Assembly (NCBI GenBank): GCA_934133175.1
Contig: CAKPAX010000001.1
Location: 1 to 64,000, forward strand
Source: an uncultured Clostridia bacterium
GTDB lineage: Bacteria; Bacillota; Clostridia; TANB77; CAG-508
Length of the DNA: 64,000 bases
Direction of reading: 5' to 3'
The notes beneath the pieces are model-generated. The model was given only the letters and a program-made list of their open reading frames with translations. It was not told where the DNA came from and did not search any database. Below are positions 9,211 through 18,641 of this stretch, piece by piece (position 1 is the stretch's first letter; each line of letters starts with the position of its first letter). The translations under genes were made by a program, and so were the position numbers.

Positions 9211-10242
9211 ATGGAAAATATAAAAAGAGATAATCAAAGTATAGTAAGAGGTGCATCTGCATTATTTATATTATTTACACATCTTTCAGCTTTTACTAGT
9301 CAAAATTGTGTATTTAGAGCATTTTCTAGTTTTGGATACATATGGGTTGGAATTTTTTTCTTTTATTCTGGCTATAATTTAATTTCTTCATATATGAATA
9401 AAGAGGAGTTTTTTAAGAAATTTTGGTATAAAAAAATTACAAGAATATATATACCATTTATATTAAGTAATATATTATTTATATTGATACAAATTTATTG
9501 TAATCATAATGTTTTTTCAATAGTTGATTTTATAAAATATACATTTGGCATAAAGGTTATTAATGAAGTTAATTGGTATATATATGCTATTATGTTTTTT
9601 TATTTTAGTTCATGGTTAGTTTTACTACTGGTGAGTAGATTTAATAAAATAAAGAAAAATAAGATTGTTATTTTAGTAGCTTCAATATTAATTTTTATTA
9701 TATATGGAAGAATTTATTATAATATTGCCTGGAATTTGCATTTAACAACAAGTATAAGAAATGTATATCCTTTAACAATGCTAATTGGTATGTTATATTC
9801 TTTATATAAAAATGAAATTTCAAAAATTTTAAATAACAAAATTATTTATGAAATTTTGTTTATAGTGTTGTTCTTTGCAAGTGTAACATTACATTATGCA
9901 AATATAAAAGGAATATCTGTATCAATTTTAAATGTGAAAGCAATTGATTATATAGTGCCTATAATATTTACAATATTTATATTGTTGATCAGCTACAAGG
10001 TTGAATTTCATAGTAAATTATGTGGTTTTATAGATAAAATTTCATTAGAAACATATACATTTCACTTTACTATATTAAATTTATATTCTAATAAAATGAT
10101 TGTGATAAAAAATAGTTATACATACATTTTGGTTTATATTATAACCGTAATAGCAATATCTTATGCTGTTAGAAAGTTAATAGATATCATATTTTACAGG
10201 AAAAAAAGGCAAAAAAGGATAAAAGAAAAAAAGGTGGATTAA
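9211..10242 (+). CDS. Membrane O-acyltransferase (acyltransferase family 3)
   Basis: This is a 343-aa polytopic membrane protein with about ten hydrophobic segments, as in the AT3 (OafA/WecH-like) family that moves acyl groups, usually acetyl, onto cell-surface sugars. The family R-x10-H motif is visible: Arg13 and His24 in VRGASALFILFTHLS, followed by FGYIWVGIFFFYSGYNL, the typical second conserved segment. Its place after four glycerophosphotransferases suggests it O-acetylates the wall polymer or its glycosyl substituents. The start has TGGAGGAATAA. The next gene begins one base after its stop, so the two acyltransferases are a translationally linked pair. Confidence 0.85.
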   Translation: MENIKRDNQSIVRGASALFILFTHLSAFTSQNCVFRAFSSFGYIWVGIFFFYSGYNLISSYMNKEEFFKKFWYKKITRIYIPFILSNILFILIQIYCNHNVFSIVDFIKYTFGIKVINEVNWYIYAIMFFYFSSWLVLLLVSRFNKIKKNKIVILVASILIFIIYGRIYYNIAWNLHLTTSIRNVYPLTMLIGMLYSLYKNEISKILNNKIIYEILFIVLFFASVTLHYANIKGISVSILNVKAIDYIVPIIFTIFILLISYKVEFHSKLCGFIDKISLETYTFHFTILNLYSNKMIVIKNSYTYILVYIITVIAISYAVRKLIDIIFYRKKRQKRIKEKKVD

Positions 10243-10243
10243 T

Positions 10244-11266
10244 ATGAAAGAAATGTATAATTTTAATGTTATAAGTAAAAAAAGAAATATTATATTGGGG
10301 ATTGCAACATTACTTGTTGCTTATTGTCATTCAACAAGTTTGTTGGTTGAAAATTTATTTCCAATACAGATAATAAACAATATATTAGTTTTTATTAGAG
10401 AAATTGGAACAATTGGAGTGGATATATTTTTAATATTATCTGGTGTGGGGTTATATTATTCGTTTTCTAAGAATAAAAATTTAAAACAATTTTATAAAAA
10501 AAGAGCTGTAAGAATTTTACCAGCAGCGATTATAGTTGCAATAATAATTACAATGTTAAAAGGTGGATATGGATTAGGAAAATATTTACAAAGAATATTT
10601 TTATTACAATTTTTTATTGATGGTAATTTGGATTTTTGGTATTTTTCTTTTATTATAGTTTTATATTTTGTATATCCATTATTACATAAGATGGTAGAAA
10701 AATATGATTATAAATTTGTAATAATATTTATAATAAGTATCGTATTAGGAAATGTGTTACTTATGAAATATAACATATATTTATATAATAGATTTGAAAT
10801 TGCAACTACAAGAATACCTGTATTTATAATGGGAATCTGGATTGGAAAAAAATCTTATGAAGAATGGAAGATAAATGCTAAATGGTTATTATTATTTTTA
10901 GCTATGTTTTTAATAACAATACTTTTATTATATTCCAGAATGTTTATAAGTAAATATATAATTGTAAGATTTTTATATTGTCCATTAGCGGTAAGTATAG
11001 TAGTAATTTTATCATGTGTATATACAATATTTGAAAAAAATAATTTGTTAACAAGATTTTTTATATGGTTAGGGACTTATTCAATGGAAATATATTTATT
11101 ATATGAATATTTAGTAAAAAATTATTATCATTTATTTAATTATAAAGATCCATATAATATTTCATATTATATTTGTATGTTTGTTATTACATTAATTTTT
11201 GCTACAGCGTTAAAAAGATTTTGCAATGAACTTACAGATAAAGTATTGATAAAAGATAAAAATTAA
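10244..11266 (+). CDS. Second membrane O-acyltransferase (acyltransferase family 3)
   Basis: This is a 340-aa polytopic membrane protein of the same AT3 superfamily. Conserved features are YCHSTS near residue 27 (His29), GTIGVDIFLILSGVGLYYSF and the FYKKRAVRILPA segment. Unlike its neighbour, it lacks an Arg/Lys exactly eleven residues before the His, so it may differ in acyl donor handling. It starts one base after the upstream stop (AAGGTGGATT ribosome site). Ser/Gly-rich loop regions are few and there is no fused SGNH domain. The paired acyltransferases may act on different positions or partner substrates. Confidence 0.8.
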   Translation: MKEMYNFNVISKKRNIILGIATLLVAYCHSTSLLVENLFPIQIINNILVFIREIGTIGVDIFLILSGVGLYYSFSKNKNLKQFYKKRAVRILPAAIIVAIIITMLKGGYGLGKYLQRIFLLQFFIDGNLDFWYFSFIIVLYFVYPLLHKMVEKYDYKFVIIFIISIVLGNVLLMKYNIYLYNRFEIATTRIPVFIMGIWIGKKSYEEWKINAKWLLLFLAMFLITILLLYSRMFISKYIIVRFLYCPLAVSIVVILSCVYTIFEKNNLLTRFFIWLGTYSMEIYLLYEYLVKNYYHLFNYKDPYNISYYICMFVITLIFATALKRFCNELTDKVLIKDKN

Positions 11267-11271
11267 TATAC

Positions 11272-11300
11272 TTGACTTGTATATTTTTAAGTGATATAAA
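11272..11300 (+). promoter_or_regulatory. Sigma-A promoter before the beta-propeller gene
   Basis: TTGACT (11272-11277), a 17-base spacer and TATAAA (11295-11300) lie between the acyltransferase stop and the next ribosome site AAAAGGGGGAG. This gives the two following secreted/anchored protein genes their own start of transcription. Confidence 0.75.
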
Positions 11301-11329
11301 ATATTAAATATAAAAAGGGGGAGAAAACT

Positions 11330-12487
11330 ATGGAAGAAAAAGAGAAAAATTTAAATGTAGAACAATTAAAAAAGAAAAACCATAATCAAAAAATTGCTAT
11401 AATTGCATTAAGTATATTGTTAATAGGAAGTTTAATTTTACAAATTCCAACTGTCAGAAAACAAGTGAGAATGGCTATAAATGGGGGGGAGACGACACAA
11501 TCTCAAAAAAAGAAGGTTGATTATAATTCTAAATATAAATTAAATTTAACAAGTGTATATGGAGATGTAGAAGCATACCATCCTAAAATAGTATCATTTG
11601 ATAAAGAATGGAATGGATATTTATATTGGATGTCATATACTCCTTACCCTGATAGCGATGAACAAAAGGAAAATCCACATATTGTAGGAAGTAATGACTT
11701 AATTAATTGGGAAGTTCCTAAAGGATTAGTAAATCCTTTAGATGATGTAGAAGGAGATAATCATAAACAATATAATTCAGATTCTCATTTAGTTTATGTT
11801 AAAGATACTGATACATTAGAATGCTACTGGAGATATGTAAATGATGAAGATGGGTCAGTTACAATTTATAAGAGAACAACAAAAAATGGGATAGATTGGA
11901 CAGAAAAAGAAATTGCTTCTTATGCAAAAAATAGAAAAGAAAAAGATTGGGTCGCTCCAGCAATTATATATGAAGATGGAATTTATAAGATTTGGTATGT
12001 TGATCATGATCTTGTTGTAAGATATGCAGAGGCAAAACCTGGAGATAAAAATTGGACAGATGTAAAGAAAATTGATTTAGAATATCCAAAACAATTAAAA
12101 CCTTGGCATTTAGATGTGATAAAAACAGATAATGGATACGAAATGCTTTTAATGGCATTTGAAAATTGGGACAAAAGAGGAGTTGCAAGTTTATATCATA
12201 CATCAAGTAAAGATAATAAAACTTGGAAGAAATGTAAAGAAATAATTAAACCAACTACAAAAACGAATTATTGGGACAATAGAGGAATTTACAGAAGTTC
12301 AATGATAAAAAAAGATGGAATATATTATGTATTTTATAGTGCTTCTGATAAAAAGAATATAAAAGGTATTGGCATAATGTATGGGAAAAATATTAGAAAA
12401 TTAAAATCTGTTGGAATAGATTATAGTAATGATAAAGATGCTGTTAAAAAATTTAATAAATTAATTAAAAAAGAAAAAAGTAAATAG
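11330..12487 (+). CDS. Membrane-anchored five-bladed beta-propeller (GH43/GH32-like fold)
   Basis: This 385-aa protein has a single N-terminal membrane anchor (about residues 22-41) after a charged cytoplasmic tail. An extracellular domain of repeated beta-sheet blades follows: AYHPKIVSFDKEWNGYLYW, PHIVGSNDLINWE, DSHLVYVKDTDTLECYWRY and APAIIYEDGIYKIWYV. These are typical of GH43/GH32-clan propellers, with Asp/Glu at blade starts. I infer a surface glycan hydrolase or glycan-binding protein acting on the polymer made upstream. No catalytic triad can be fixed by eye. It has its own promoter and is followed 13 bases later by the beta-helix gene. Confidence 0.65.
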   Translation: MEEKEKNLNVEQLKKKNHNQKIAIIALSILLIGSLILQIPTVRKQVRMAINGGETTQSQKKKVDYNSKYKLNLTSVYGDVEAYHPKIVSFDKEWNGYLYWMSYTPYPDSDEQKENPHIVGSNDLINWEVPKGLVNPLDDVEGDNHKQYNSDSHLVYVKDTDTLECYWRYVNDEDGSVTIYKRTTKNGIDWTEKEIASYAKNRKEKDWVAPAIIYEDGIYKIWYVDHDLVVRYAEAKPGDKNWTDVKKIDLEYPKQLKPWHLDVIKTDNGYEMLLMAFENWDKRGVASLYHTSSKDNKTWKKCKEIIKPTTKTNYWDNRGIYRSSMIKKDGIYYVFYSASDKKNIKGIGIMYGKNIRKLKSVGIDYSNDKDAVKKFNKLIKKEKSK

Positions 12488-12500
12488 GAGATAATTTTTT

Positions 12501-14345
12501 ATGAAAATAAAAAGACTTATAAAAATCTTAATATCATTAATATTTGTATTTCTAGCATTTCAAATAAATACAAGAGTTAACGCAACAAATGAAAATTATA
12601 AAAAATTTGCTACTAATGTAAATATAGTAAAAAAATATGAAATTAAAGGAAATGGGAATATAACCAATGAACTTGTTGGATATTTAGAAGACTCTAAAAA
12701 TTATATTCAGAATGGAAAATATGTAATGATATATATACCATCTGGAACTTATTATCTTTCTGATGATAATAATTTAGTTGTACATTCAAATACATATTTA
12801 ATTTCAGAAAATGATACTAATTTAATAAAAGAAAAAAACACGAAAAATAGCATTATAAGAACAAGAGAAAGTGAAAATACTGCTAATATTTATATATACG
12901 GAGGAAATTGGGATTCTAACAATAATGGAAAAAATGGAATAGAAATACTAAATTCATTAAATGTTAAAATCCAAAATCTTAATGTTAAGAATGGTGCTAA
13001 AAATTGTATAAATATTAACAAATCAAATGTAGAAATAGACAATATAAATATATTAAATAGTAAAGAAAGTGGAATTTTAATTAATAAGAACTCTGCTGTA
13101 AAAATAAAAAATTCGAGTATTTGTAAAAATAAGCAATATGGAATTTGTGTTGTTGATTCAGTGTTAAATGCTAATAATAATGGAAATAATAATATATCTC
13201 AAAATGATTGGAGTGGAATTTCAGCAACTGGAAAAAATACTGAAGTTTATTTACATAAGAATAAAATTCTGAATAATGGAATAAATCCAAAATCAACCAA
13301 GGATGGGCAAGTTGGACATGGAATAGGTATATCAGAAGGAGCTTATGCTAATATAAATAATAATATAATAAAAGATAATAAAGAGTGTGGTATTTCTATT
13401 TTTGATAATTCTAAAACGAAGATTAATAATAATGTTATTAGCAATAATGGAAGACACGGAATTGGAGCTAGAAAGAAAGTAAATTTATCACAAATAAATA
13501 ATAATAATATTTCATATAATAATTATAATGGAATTTTATTATCAGATTCTTCAAAAGCTGTATTAACCAAAAATACAATAAATAATAATAAAAATATTGG
13601 ACTTTCTGTAGTTGATAAATCAAATGCAAAACTAAATTCTAATGATATATCTTATAATAAAAATAGTAACATAAGTGTATCTAATGGTGATAAAAAAACA
13701 GCAGGAGCTAAAATAACATTAAATAGTAATAATACTATTAATAATAGCAAAAAACATGGTATAGTATTATCTGGAAATAATTTAGTTGAGATATTAAAAG
13801 ATGGTAATCAAATAAACAATAACAATAAAAACGGAATATCAATTTCTGATAAATCAAAATTAGTAATAAACAAAAAGACTACATTAAAAAACAACAAAGT
13901 AAATGGAATATATATAAAGAACTCTGAAGCAAACATAAAAAATGTTACTATTACTAAAAATGGAAAATATGGTGTATGCATTGAAAATGGTGGGTATTTA
14001 AAAATAAGTAAATCTAAAATAAATAATAATAAAAATTATGGAATTAATATTTCTGGAAAAGGAACTACTGCAAGAATTTCAGAAAATGAGATAAATAATA
14101 ATAAAAAAATTGGTATTATGATCAATAATAAGGCTAAAGTAAAAAGTATAGAAAAGAATAGCTTAAATAAAAATGGTGAAGTTGCAATAATGCTAAAAAA
14201 ATCATCAAAAGCAGAAAAAATACAAAATAATAAGATTACAAACCATACTAAATATGGAATTGCTTCTTATAAGTCAACTATAAAAAATGTAAAAAATAAT
14301 AAATTTAAAAACCCAAAAGCAAAGAAATCAATATATAAAAATTAA
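12501..14345 (+). CDS. Secreted Asn-rich right-handed parallel beta-helix protein
   Basis: This 614-aa protein has a signal peptide (about residues 1-28, cleavage near VNA). It then carries some twenty short Asn/Ile/Gly-rich repeats of the NNNxIxxNxxxGIxI type, the signature of NosD/pectate-lyase-type right-handed beta-helices. The N-terminal YIPSGTYYLSDD segment resembles the cap of beta-helix glycan lyases and epimerases. It lies in the same transcript as the beta-propeller gene and ends at a strong terminator. It may bind, cleave or epimerise the surface polymer, or be structural; no catalytic residue is evident. Runs of AAT codons make the DNA highly repetitive. Confidence 0.75.
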   Translation: MKIKRLIKILISLIFVFLAFQINTRVNATNENYKKFATNVNIVKKYEIKGNGNITNELVGYLEDSKNYIQNGKYVMIYIPSGTYYLSDDNNLVVHSNTYLISENDTNLIKEKNTKNSIIRTRESENTANIYIYGGNWDSNNNGKNGIEILNSLNVKIQNLNVKNGAKNCININKSNVEIDNINILNSKESGILINKNSAVKIKNSSICKNKQYGICVVDSVLNANNNGNNNISQNDWSGISATGKNTEVYLHKNKILNNGINPKSTKDGQVGHGIGISEGAYANINNNIIKDNKECGISIFDNSKTKINNNVISNNGRHGIGARKKVNLSQINNNNISYNNYNGILLSDSSKAVLTKNTINNNKNIGLSVVDKSNAKLNSNDISYNKNSNISVSNGDKKTAGAKITLNSNNTINNSKKHGIVLSGNNLVEILKDGNQINNNNKNGISISDKSKLVINKKTTLKNNKVNGIYIKNSEANIKNVTITKNGKYGVCIENGGYLKISKSKINNNKNYGINISGKGTTARISENEINNNKKIGIMINNKAKVKSIEKNSLNKNGEVAIMLKKSSKAEKIQNNKITNHTKYGIASYKSTIKNVKNNKFKNPKAKKSIYKN

Positions 14346-14372
14346 CAATGTATTAATAGTAAATATTTTACA

Positions 14373-14410
14373 AAAAAAATAGCTAAGGTATACCTTTAGC
14401 TATTTTTTTT
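14373..14410 (+). terminator. Rho-independent terminator closing the beta-helix transcript
   Basis: An A-run, the stem AGCTAAGG/CCTTTAGCT with one bulge, and eight T follow the stop by about 30 bases. The symmetrical A and T tracts would also let it work on the other strand. Confidence 0.88.
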
Positions 14411-14474
14411 ATAAAAATATAGTAAATTGAAAAATGTTGTGATAAAATTAACAAAAAGTTATGGGGGAGTTTTT

Positions 14475-16073
14475 ATGAAACTAAAAAGAAATGTTTTATC
14501 AATTATTATGAGTATTGCAATTTTATTAGCAATACCAATAGTCTCTAAAGCTTCAAATGAAACTATTACTTTAAATGTAAATGTAACAAATGATTATAGT
14601 AGTGCATATGAAGTTTTAAAAATTGTTAATAAAGAAAGAACAGCAATAGGTTTAAGTGAATTACAAATGGATAAAGATTTGATGGATGCAGCTATGATTC
14701 GTGCTAGTGAATTGTCATTATATTTTAGCCATACAAGGCCAAATGGAACAAGTTGTTTTACAGCATCTTCAAAAGCAAATGGAGAGAATATAGCGGCAGG
14801 ATATTCAACACCTGAATATGTAATGCAAGGATGGATGGAATCTGCTGGGCATAAAGCTAATATTTTAGGGGAAAATTACCAAACAATAGGAATTGGAGCT
14901 ATAAAATATGGAAGTTTATGTTATTGGGTACAATTGTTTGGAACAGATAATATAAATGCTGTTTCTACAATTCCAAGTAATAAAAAAATAACAAGCAATA
15001 TAGAAATATTAAAAGATAATGTTGAATTATATTATAATTCTTTGTCAGAAATATACCAAAGTTGGTATCCAAATGGTTTTGACGTTCGAATTGTGGTTCT
15101 AAATAAAGGGTGGCAAGGAAGATGTGTGGTAGTTGATCCAAGTGACCTTATGTATGATATTTCAAATAATTCTGTGGCAAGTATAGACAAAAATGGAAAA
15201 ATAAGGTATAATAGTGCTGGTGAAATTTCTTTAACGGCAAAATTGAAGGAATTTCCTTCGATTTCTGTAACTAAAAAAATCAAAATAAAAGGACAATTAA
15301 GTTGCACCCAAATAGATGATATACAAGATGTTAAGTATACAGGAAAAAATGTTAAACCAAATGTAACTATAACAGATGGAAAAAAGATTCTTATAAAAAA
15401 TAAAGATTATAAATTAGAATATACAAACAATAAAAGTTGCGGAATTGCAAGTGTAAAAATAATAGGAATGGGATTATATGAAGGAAGTTACGAAAATAAA
15501 ACTTTTAAAATAGTTCCATCTAAAGTTGAAAAAATTAAAGTTACATCGGCTAATAGCAATAGTATAACAATTAATTGGAACAAAGTGAAAGATGTTACAG
15601 CTTACAAGGTATATGTATATGATTATGTAAAAAGAAAATATGAATATTATGGAAAGACAAGCTGTAATAATATAAAAATTAAAAATTTAAAATCTTCAAC
15701 AAAATATAAAGTTAGAGTAAAGGCTTATAAAAATGTAAATGGTGTACAATATTTTGGTGAATACTCTAAAGGAATAAAAGTAACAACTGCTCCAAAAAAA
15801 GTAACTAATATAAAAGTTAAATATAAAAATAATAATTCAGTAAAAATAAATTGGAAAAGTATAAGTGGGGCTACTGGATATAAAGTATATATGTACAATA
15901 GTAAAACTAAAAAATATGAATATTTTGGAAAAAGTAAAAATGCATCAATAACAATAAAAAATTTATCCAAAAATAAAAAATATAAAATTAAGATTAGAGC
16001 TTATAAAACATTTAATAATAAGCAATATTTTGGAAACTATTCTGATGTTTTAAAAGTAACAATTAAAAAGTAA
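14475..16073 (+). CDS. Secreted CAP-domain protein with two fibronectin III repeats
   Basis: The start is ATG 14475, behind ATGGGGGAG; an upstream TTG at 14427 has no ribosome site and would precede the signal peptide. The 532-aa product has a signal peptide (1-26, cleavage near SKA). A CAP/SCP domain follows (about 42-157), with SHTRPNG (His86), GENIAAGY and GWMESAGHKANI (His126), which holds the family's His/Glu cluster. A beta-rich middle region with an Ig-like section comes next (about 170-350), then two FN3 repeats (about 355-532). Bacterial CAP proteins are secreted and often wall-associated; the activity here is unknown. It is a paralogue of the next gene. Confidence 0.88.
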   Translation: MKLKRNVLSIIMSIAILLAIPIVSKASNETITLNVNVTNDYSSAYEVLKIVNKERTAIGLSELQMDKDLMDAAMIRASELSLYFSHTRPNGTSCFTASSKANGENIAAGYSTPEYVMQGWMESAGHKANILGENYQTIGIGAIKYGSLCYWVQLFGTDNINAVSTIPSNKKITSNIEILKDNVELYYNSLSEIYQSWYPNGFDVRIVVLNKGWQGRCVVVDPSDLMYDISNNSVASIDKNGKIRYNSAGEISLTAKLKEFPSISVTKKIKIKGQLSCTQIDDIQDVKYTGKNVKPNVTITDGKKILIKNKDYKLEYTNNKSCGIASVKIIGMGLYEGSYENKTFKIVPSKVEKIKVTSANSNSITINWNKVKDVTAYKVYVYDYVKRKYEYYGKTSCNNIKIKNLKSSTKYKVRVKAYKNVNGVQYFGEYSKGIKVTTAPKKVTNIKVKYKNNNSVKINWKSISGATGYKVYMYNSKTKKYEYFGKSKNASITIKNLSKNKKYKIKIRAYKTFNNKQYFGNYSDVLKVTIKK

Positions 16074-16155
16074 ATTATTAAATATATAATATATAATAAT
16101 ATTAAACAAAAGATAAAAAAATAAGATTATATAAAAATATATGGAGGAATTAATT

Positions 16156-18460
16156 ATGAAATTAAACAAAATTGTTATGACATGTATTATGTTTGTTGCT
16201 ATTTTATTAGCAATACCAATGATGTCTAAAGCATCAGATGATGAAATGTTAGAAGTACATATGACAGCAATGGATGATTATAAAAGTGCATATGAAGTAT
16301 TAGATTTAGTAAATGCTGAAAGAAAAAAGAACGGTCAAACTGAATTAGTAATGGATATGGACTTGATGAATGCTGCTATGACACGTGCACGTGAAGTTAT
16401 TTTTCAAGCGGAACATACTAGACCGAATGGAGAATCTTTTTCAACTATATTACCGGAAAAAGTAATCAATGAAAATCTTGCAAGACGGATATAATACCCC
16501 ACATGATGTTGTTTTGGGAAAGGAAGATGATCTTGAAAAATATAAAGGTTGGATGAATTCTCCTAATCATAAAGCAGCAATACTAAATTCTAGTTATACA
16601 TCAACAGGAATTGGTGTTGTAAAACATGACAATATATATGCATGGGTTGAATTGTTTGGAAATAAAGAAGTAGTAACTGTAGCTTCTGAGTATAAAACAA
16701 AACAAGAACAAAAAACAACTACAGTAAAAATTCTATCTAAAAATGCAGTATTAAATTGTAGTGGATTACAAAATGAGATTATTAAAAATCTTGGATTTGA
16801 TAGTAACAATAAAGGACCAAGTGCAGAAATTAGAATACATTATATAAATTCACAAGGAAAAAGTTATGATGACTCAATTGTTTTAGGAAAAGAGGATGTT
16901 GGTTTTAGTACATCTAATTCTAATGGATTAGGAATTGATGAAAATGGACAGTTAAAATATAAAAAAGCAGGTAAATATCAAGTTGAAGCAACTTTAAAAA
17001 ACTATCCATCAAAAACAAGAACTGAAACAGTAGTAATAAAAAATCCAATTTACAATCTTGAAATTGAAGATATCCCTGATCAAAAATATACAGGATCAGA
17101 AGTAAAACCAAAAGTTGTACTTAAAGATAATAATTATACATTGGTAGAAGATGTTGACTATTATTTAGATTATGAAAATAATGTGGAATGTGGTAATGAT
17201 GCAGTAATAAATATTTTGGGAGAAGGTTATTATAATATTGGAAGTGGAGATAAAGTTTCAGCTACAGTAAAAACTTTTACAATTATAAAAGATTCAACTC
17301 CAGTAGTTAATCCAGTAACAAAACCAGAAAAAGTTAAAAATGTTATAATTGATCAAATTGATTATACCAATGTAACATTATCATGGGGAAAAGTAAGTGA
17401 TGCAACAGGATATAAAGTATATAAATATGATGAAGAAACTAAAAAATATAAATATTATGGCGCGACTACAAATTTAACACTTAATATTAGTAAATTAACT
17501 CCTAACACAGAATATAACTTTAAAGTGTCTGCATATAAGGAACTTGGTGGAAAAAAATATGAAGGTATAGCTTCTGATACATTAACTGTTACAACTAATA
17601 ATCCAACACCAGTTGATGTTAGAAATTTAAAGGTAGATGCTAAAAGTGTAACAACAAATAGTTTAAAATTAACTTGGGAAAAATTATCAAATATATCAGG
17701 GTATCAAATTTATATATTTAATTATAAAACTGGAATATACAATAAATTAACAACAATAACAGATCCAGCAACAACATCATATGTAGTTAAAAAATTAAAT
17801 CCTTCTACAAAATATAATTTTATAATAGTGGCATATAAAAGAGTTGAAGGAATTAATTATTTAGGAAAACAATATAGTGCAGCTCCAGCATTACAAGTAA
17901 CTAAAGTAGCTCCAATAACTGCAACAAGAGATGAGACAACAACTAATGCGATAAGATTAACTTGGAGTGCATCACCAAATGCAACAGGATATATAATTTA
18001 TAGATATAATTACAGTAAGAAAAAGTATGAAAAAATTGTTACTACAAGAGATGTAACATATGTTTTTACTAAATTACCTTCAGCAACAAAATATAATTTT
18101 AAAGTAAAAGCATATAAAGTAGATAATAATAAAACGTATTATGGTGCAGCATCAAGTGCAATAATAACAACTACAAAACCTGGAAAAGTTACAAATGCAA
18201 AAGCTACAGGAAAAACAAAAACAAGAATAAGAATAAAATGGAATAGTGTAAGAGGTGCAACAGGATATAGAGTTTATATATATGATAGCAAAACTAAAAA
18301 ATATAAATATTATGGTTCTACAACAAGAACAACAGCACTTATTAAAAATAGAAAAGCTAATACAACATATAAAATAAAAGTTCAAGCATATAAAAAACCA
18401 TATAAATTGGTATATTTAGGTGCAGCTTCTAATACTATTAGAGTAAAAACATTAAAATAA
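16156..18460 (+). CDS. Secreted CAP-domain protein with four FN3 repeats, split by a +1 shift
   Basis: The start is ATG 16156 behind GGAGGAATT. The first reading frame encodes a signal peptide (cleavage near SKA) and the first half of a CAP domain (AEHTRPNGES to NENLAR), then stops at 16494. The rest is open in the +1 frame from 16487 to 18460: GYNTP, the second CAP half with GWMNSPNHKAAIL, an Ig-like region and four FN3 repeats. Joining at the CGG codon 16486-16488, with one base skipped, gives about 767 aa. It aligns with the upstream paralogue exactly, NENLARGYNTP against GENIAAGYSTP. The downstream frame has no ribosome site at 16469. It could be a recoded gene, a recent mutation or an assembly error. 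Confidence 0.8.
16486..16488 (+). other. +1 frameshift junction at an in-frame CGG codon (site 1)
   Basis: Zero-frame codons read GCA AGA CGG ATA TAA. Omitting the C gives GGA TAT AAT ACC (Gly-Tyr-Asn-Thr), which resumes the CAP domain at the Gly-Tyr conserved in the paralogue at 14475. Zero-frame translation would stop two codons after CGG. Confidence 0.75.
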
Positions 18461-18472
18461 AATATTAAAAAT

Positions 18473-18522
18473 AAAAAAGTTGAAATTGAAAGTTTAATAA
18501 ATTTTCTATTTCAACTTTTTTG
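18473..18522 (+). terminator. Terminator after the second CAP/FN3 gene
   Basis: AAAAAAGTTGAAAT pairs with a TATTTCAACTTTTTT segment ending in a T-run, about 12 bases after the stop. Confidence 0.85.
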
Positions 18523-18581
18523 TGCAATACAAAATGTAAAAATAATGAAATAATATAAATTGAAAATATTAGGTTATTTTG

Positions 18582-18610
18582 TTGACTATAAGTCTCTTAT
18601 AGAGTATTAT
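18582..18610 (+). promoter_or_regulatory. Promoter with a perfect inverted repeat in its spacer
   Basis: TTGACT (18582-18587), a 17-base spacer and TATTAT (18605-18610) lie before the YfhO gene. The spacer holds CTATAAG (18586-18592), TCT, CTTATAG (18596-18602), a perfect 7-3-7 inverted repeat overlapping the -35 end. This is a good position for a repressor operator. Confidence 0.6.
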
Positions 18611-18641
18611 ATAAAAGAATTTTTTTATAAAGGAATTTAAG

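Noticed and set aside
12900..14340. A CRISPR-like or satellite repeat array
   Set aside because: The repetitive DNA is coding: it encodes the Asn-rich beta-helix repeats, with irregular spacing and no unique spacers.
14427..14474. TTG at 14427 as the start of the first CAP/FN3 protein
   Set aside because: It lacks a ribosome site and would put 16 residues before a clear signal peptide, whereas ATG 14475 has GGGGGAG at proper distance.
16469..16494. The downstream frame at 16469 as an independent gene start
   Set aside because: No ribosome site precedes it, it overlaps the upstream frame, and it would begin inside a CAP domain that is complete only when the two frames are joined.
14475..18460. 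Horizontal transfer or prophage origin of the CAP/FN3 pair
   Set aside because: Base composition and codon use match neighbouring genes, and no integrase, attachment repeats or phage genes are nearby.
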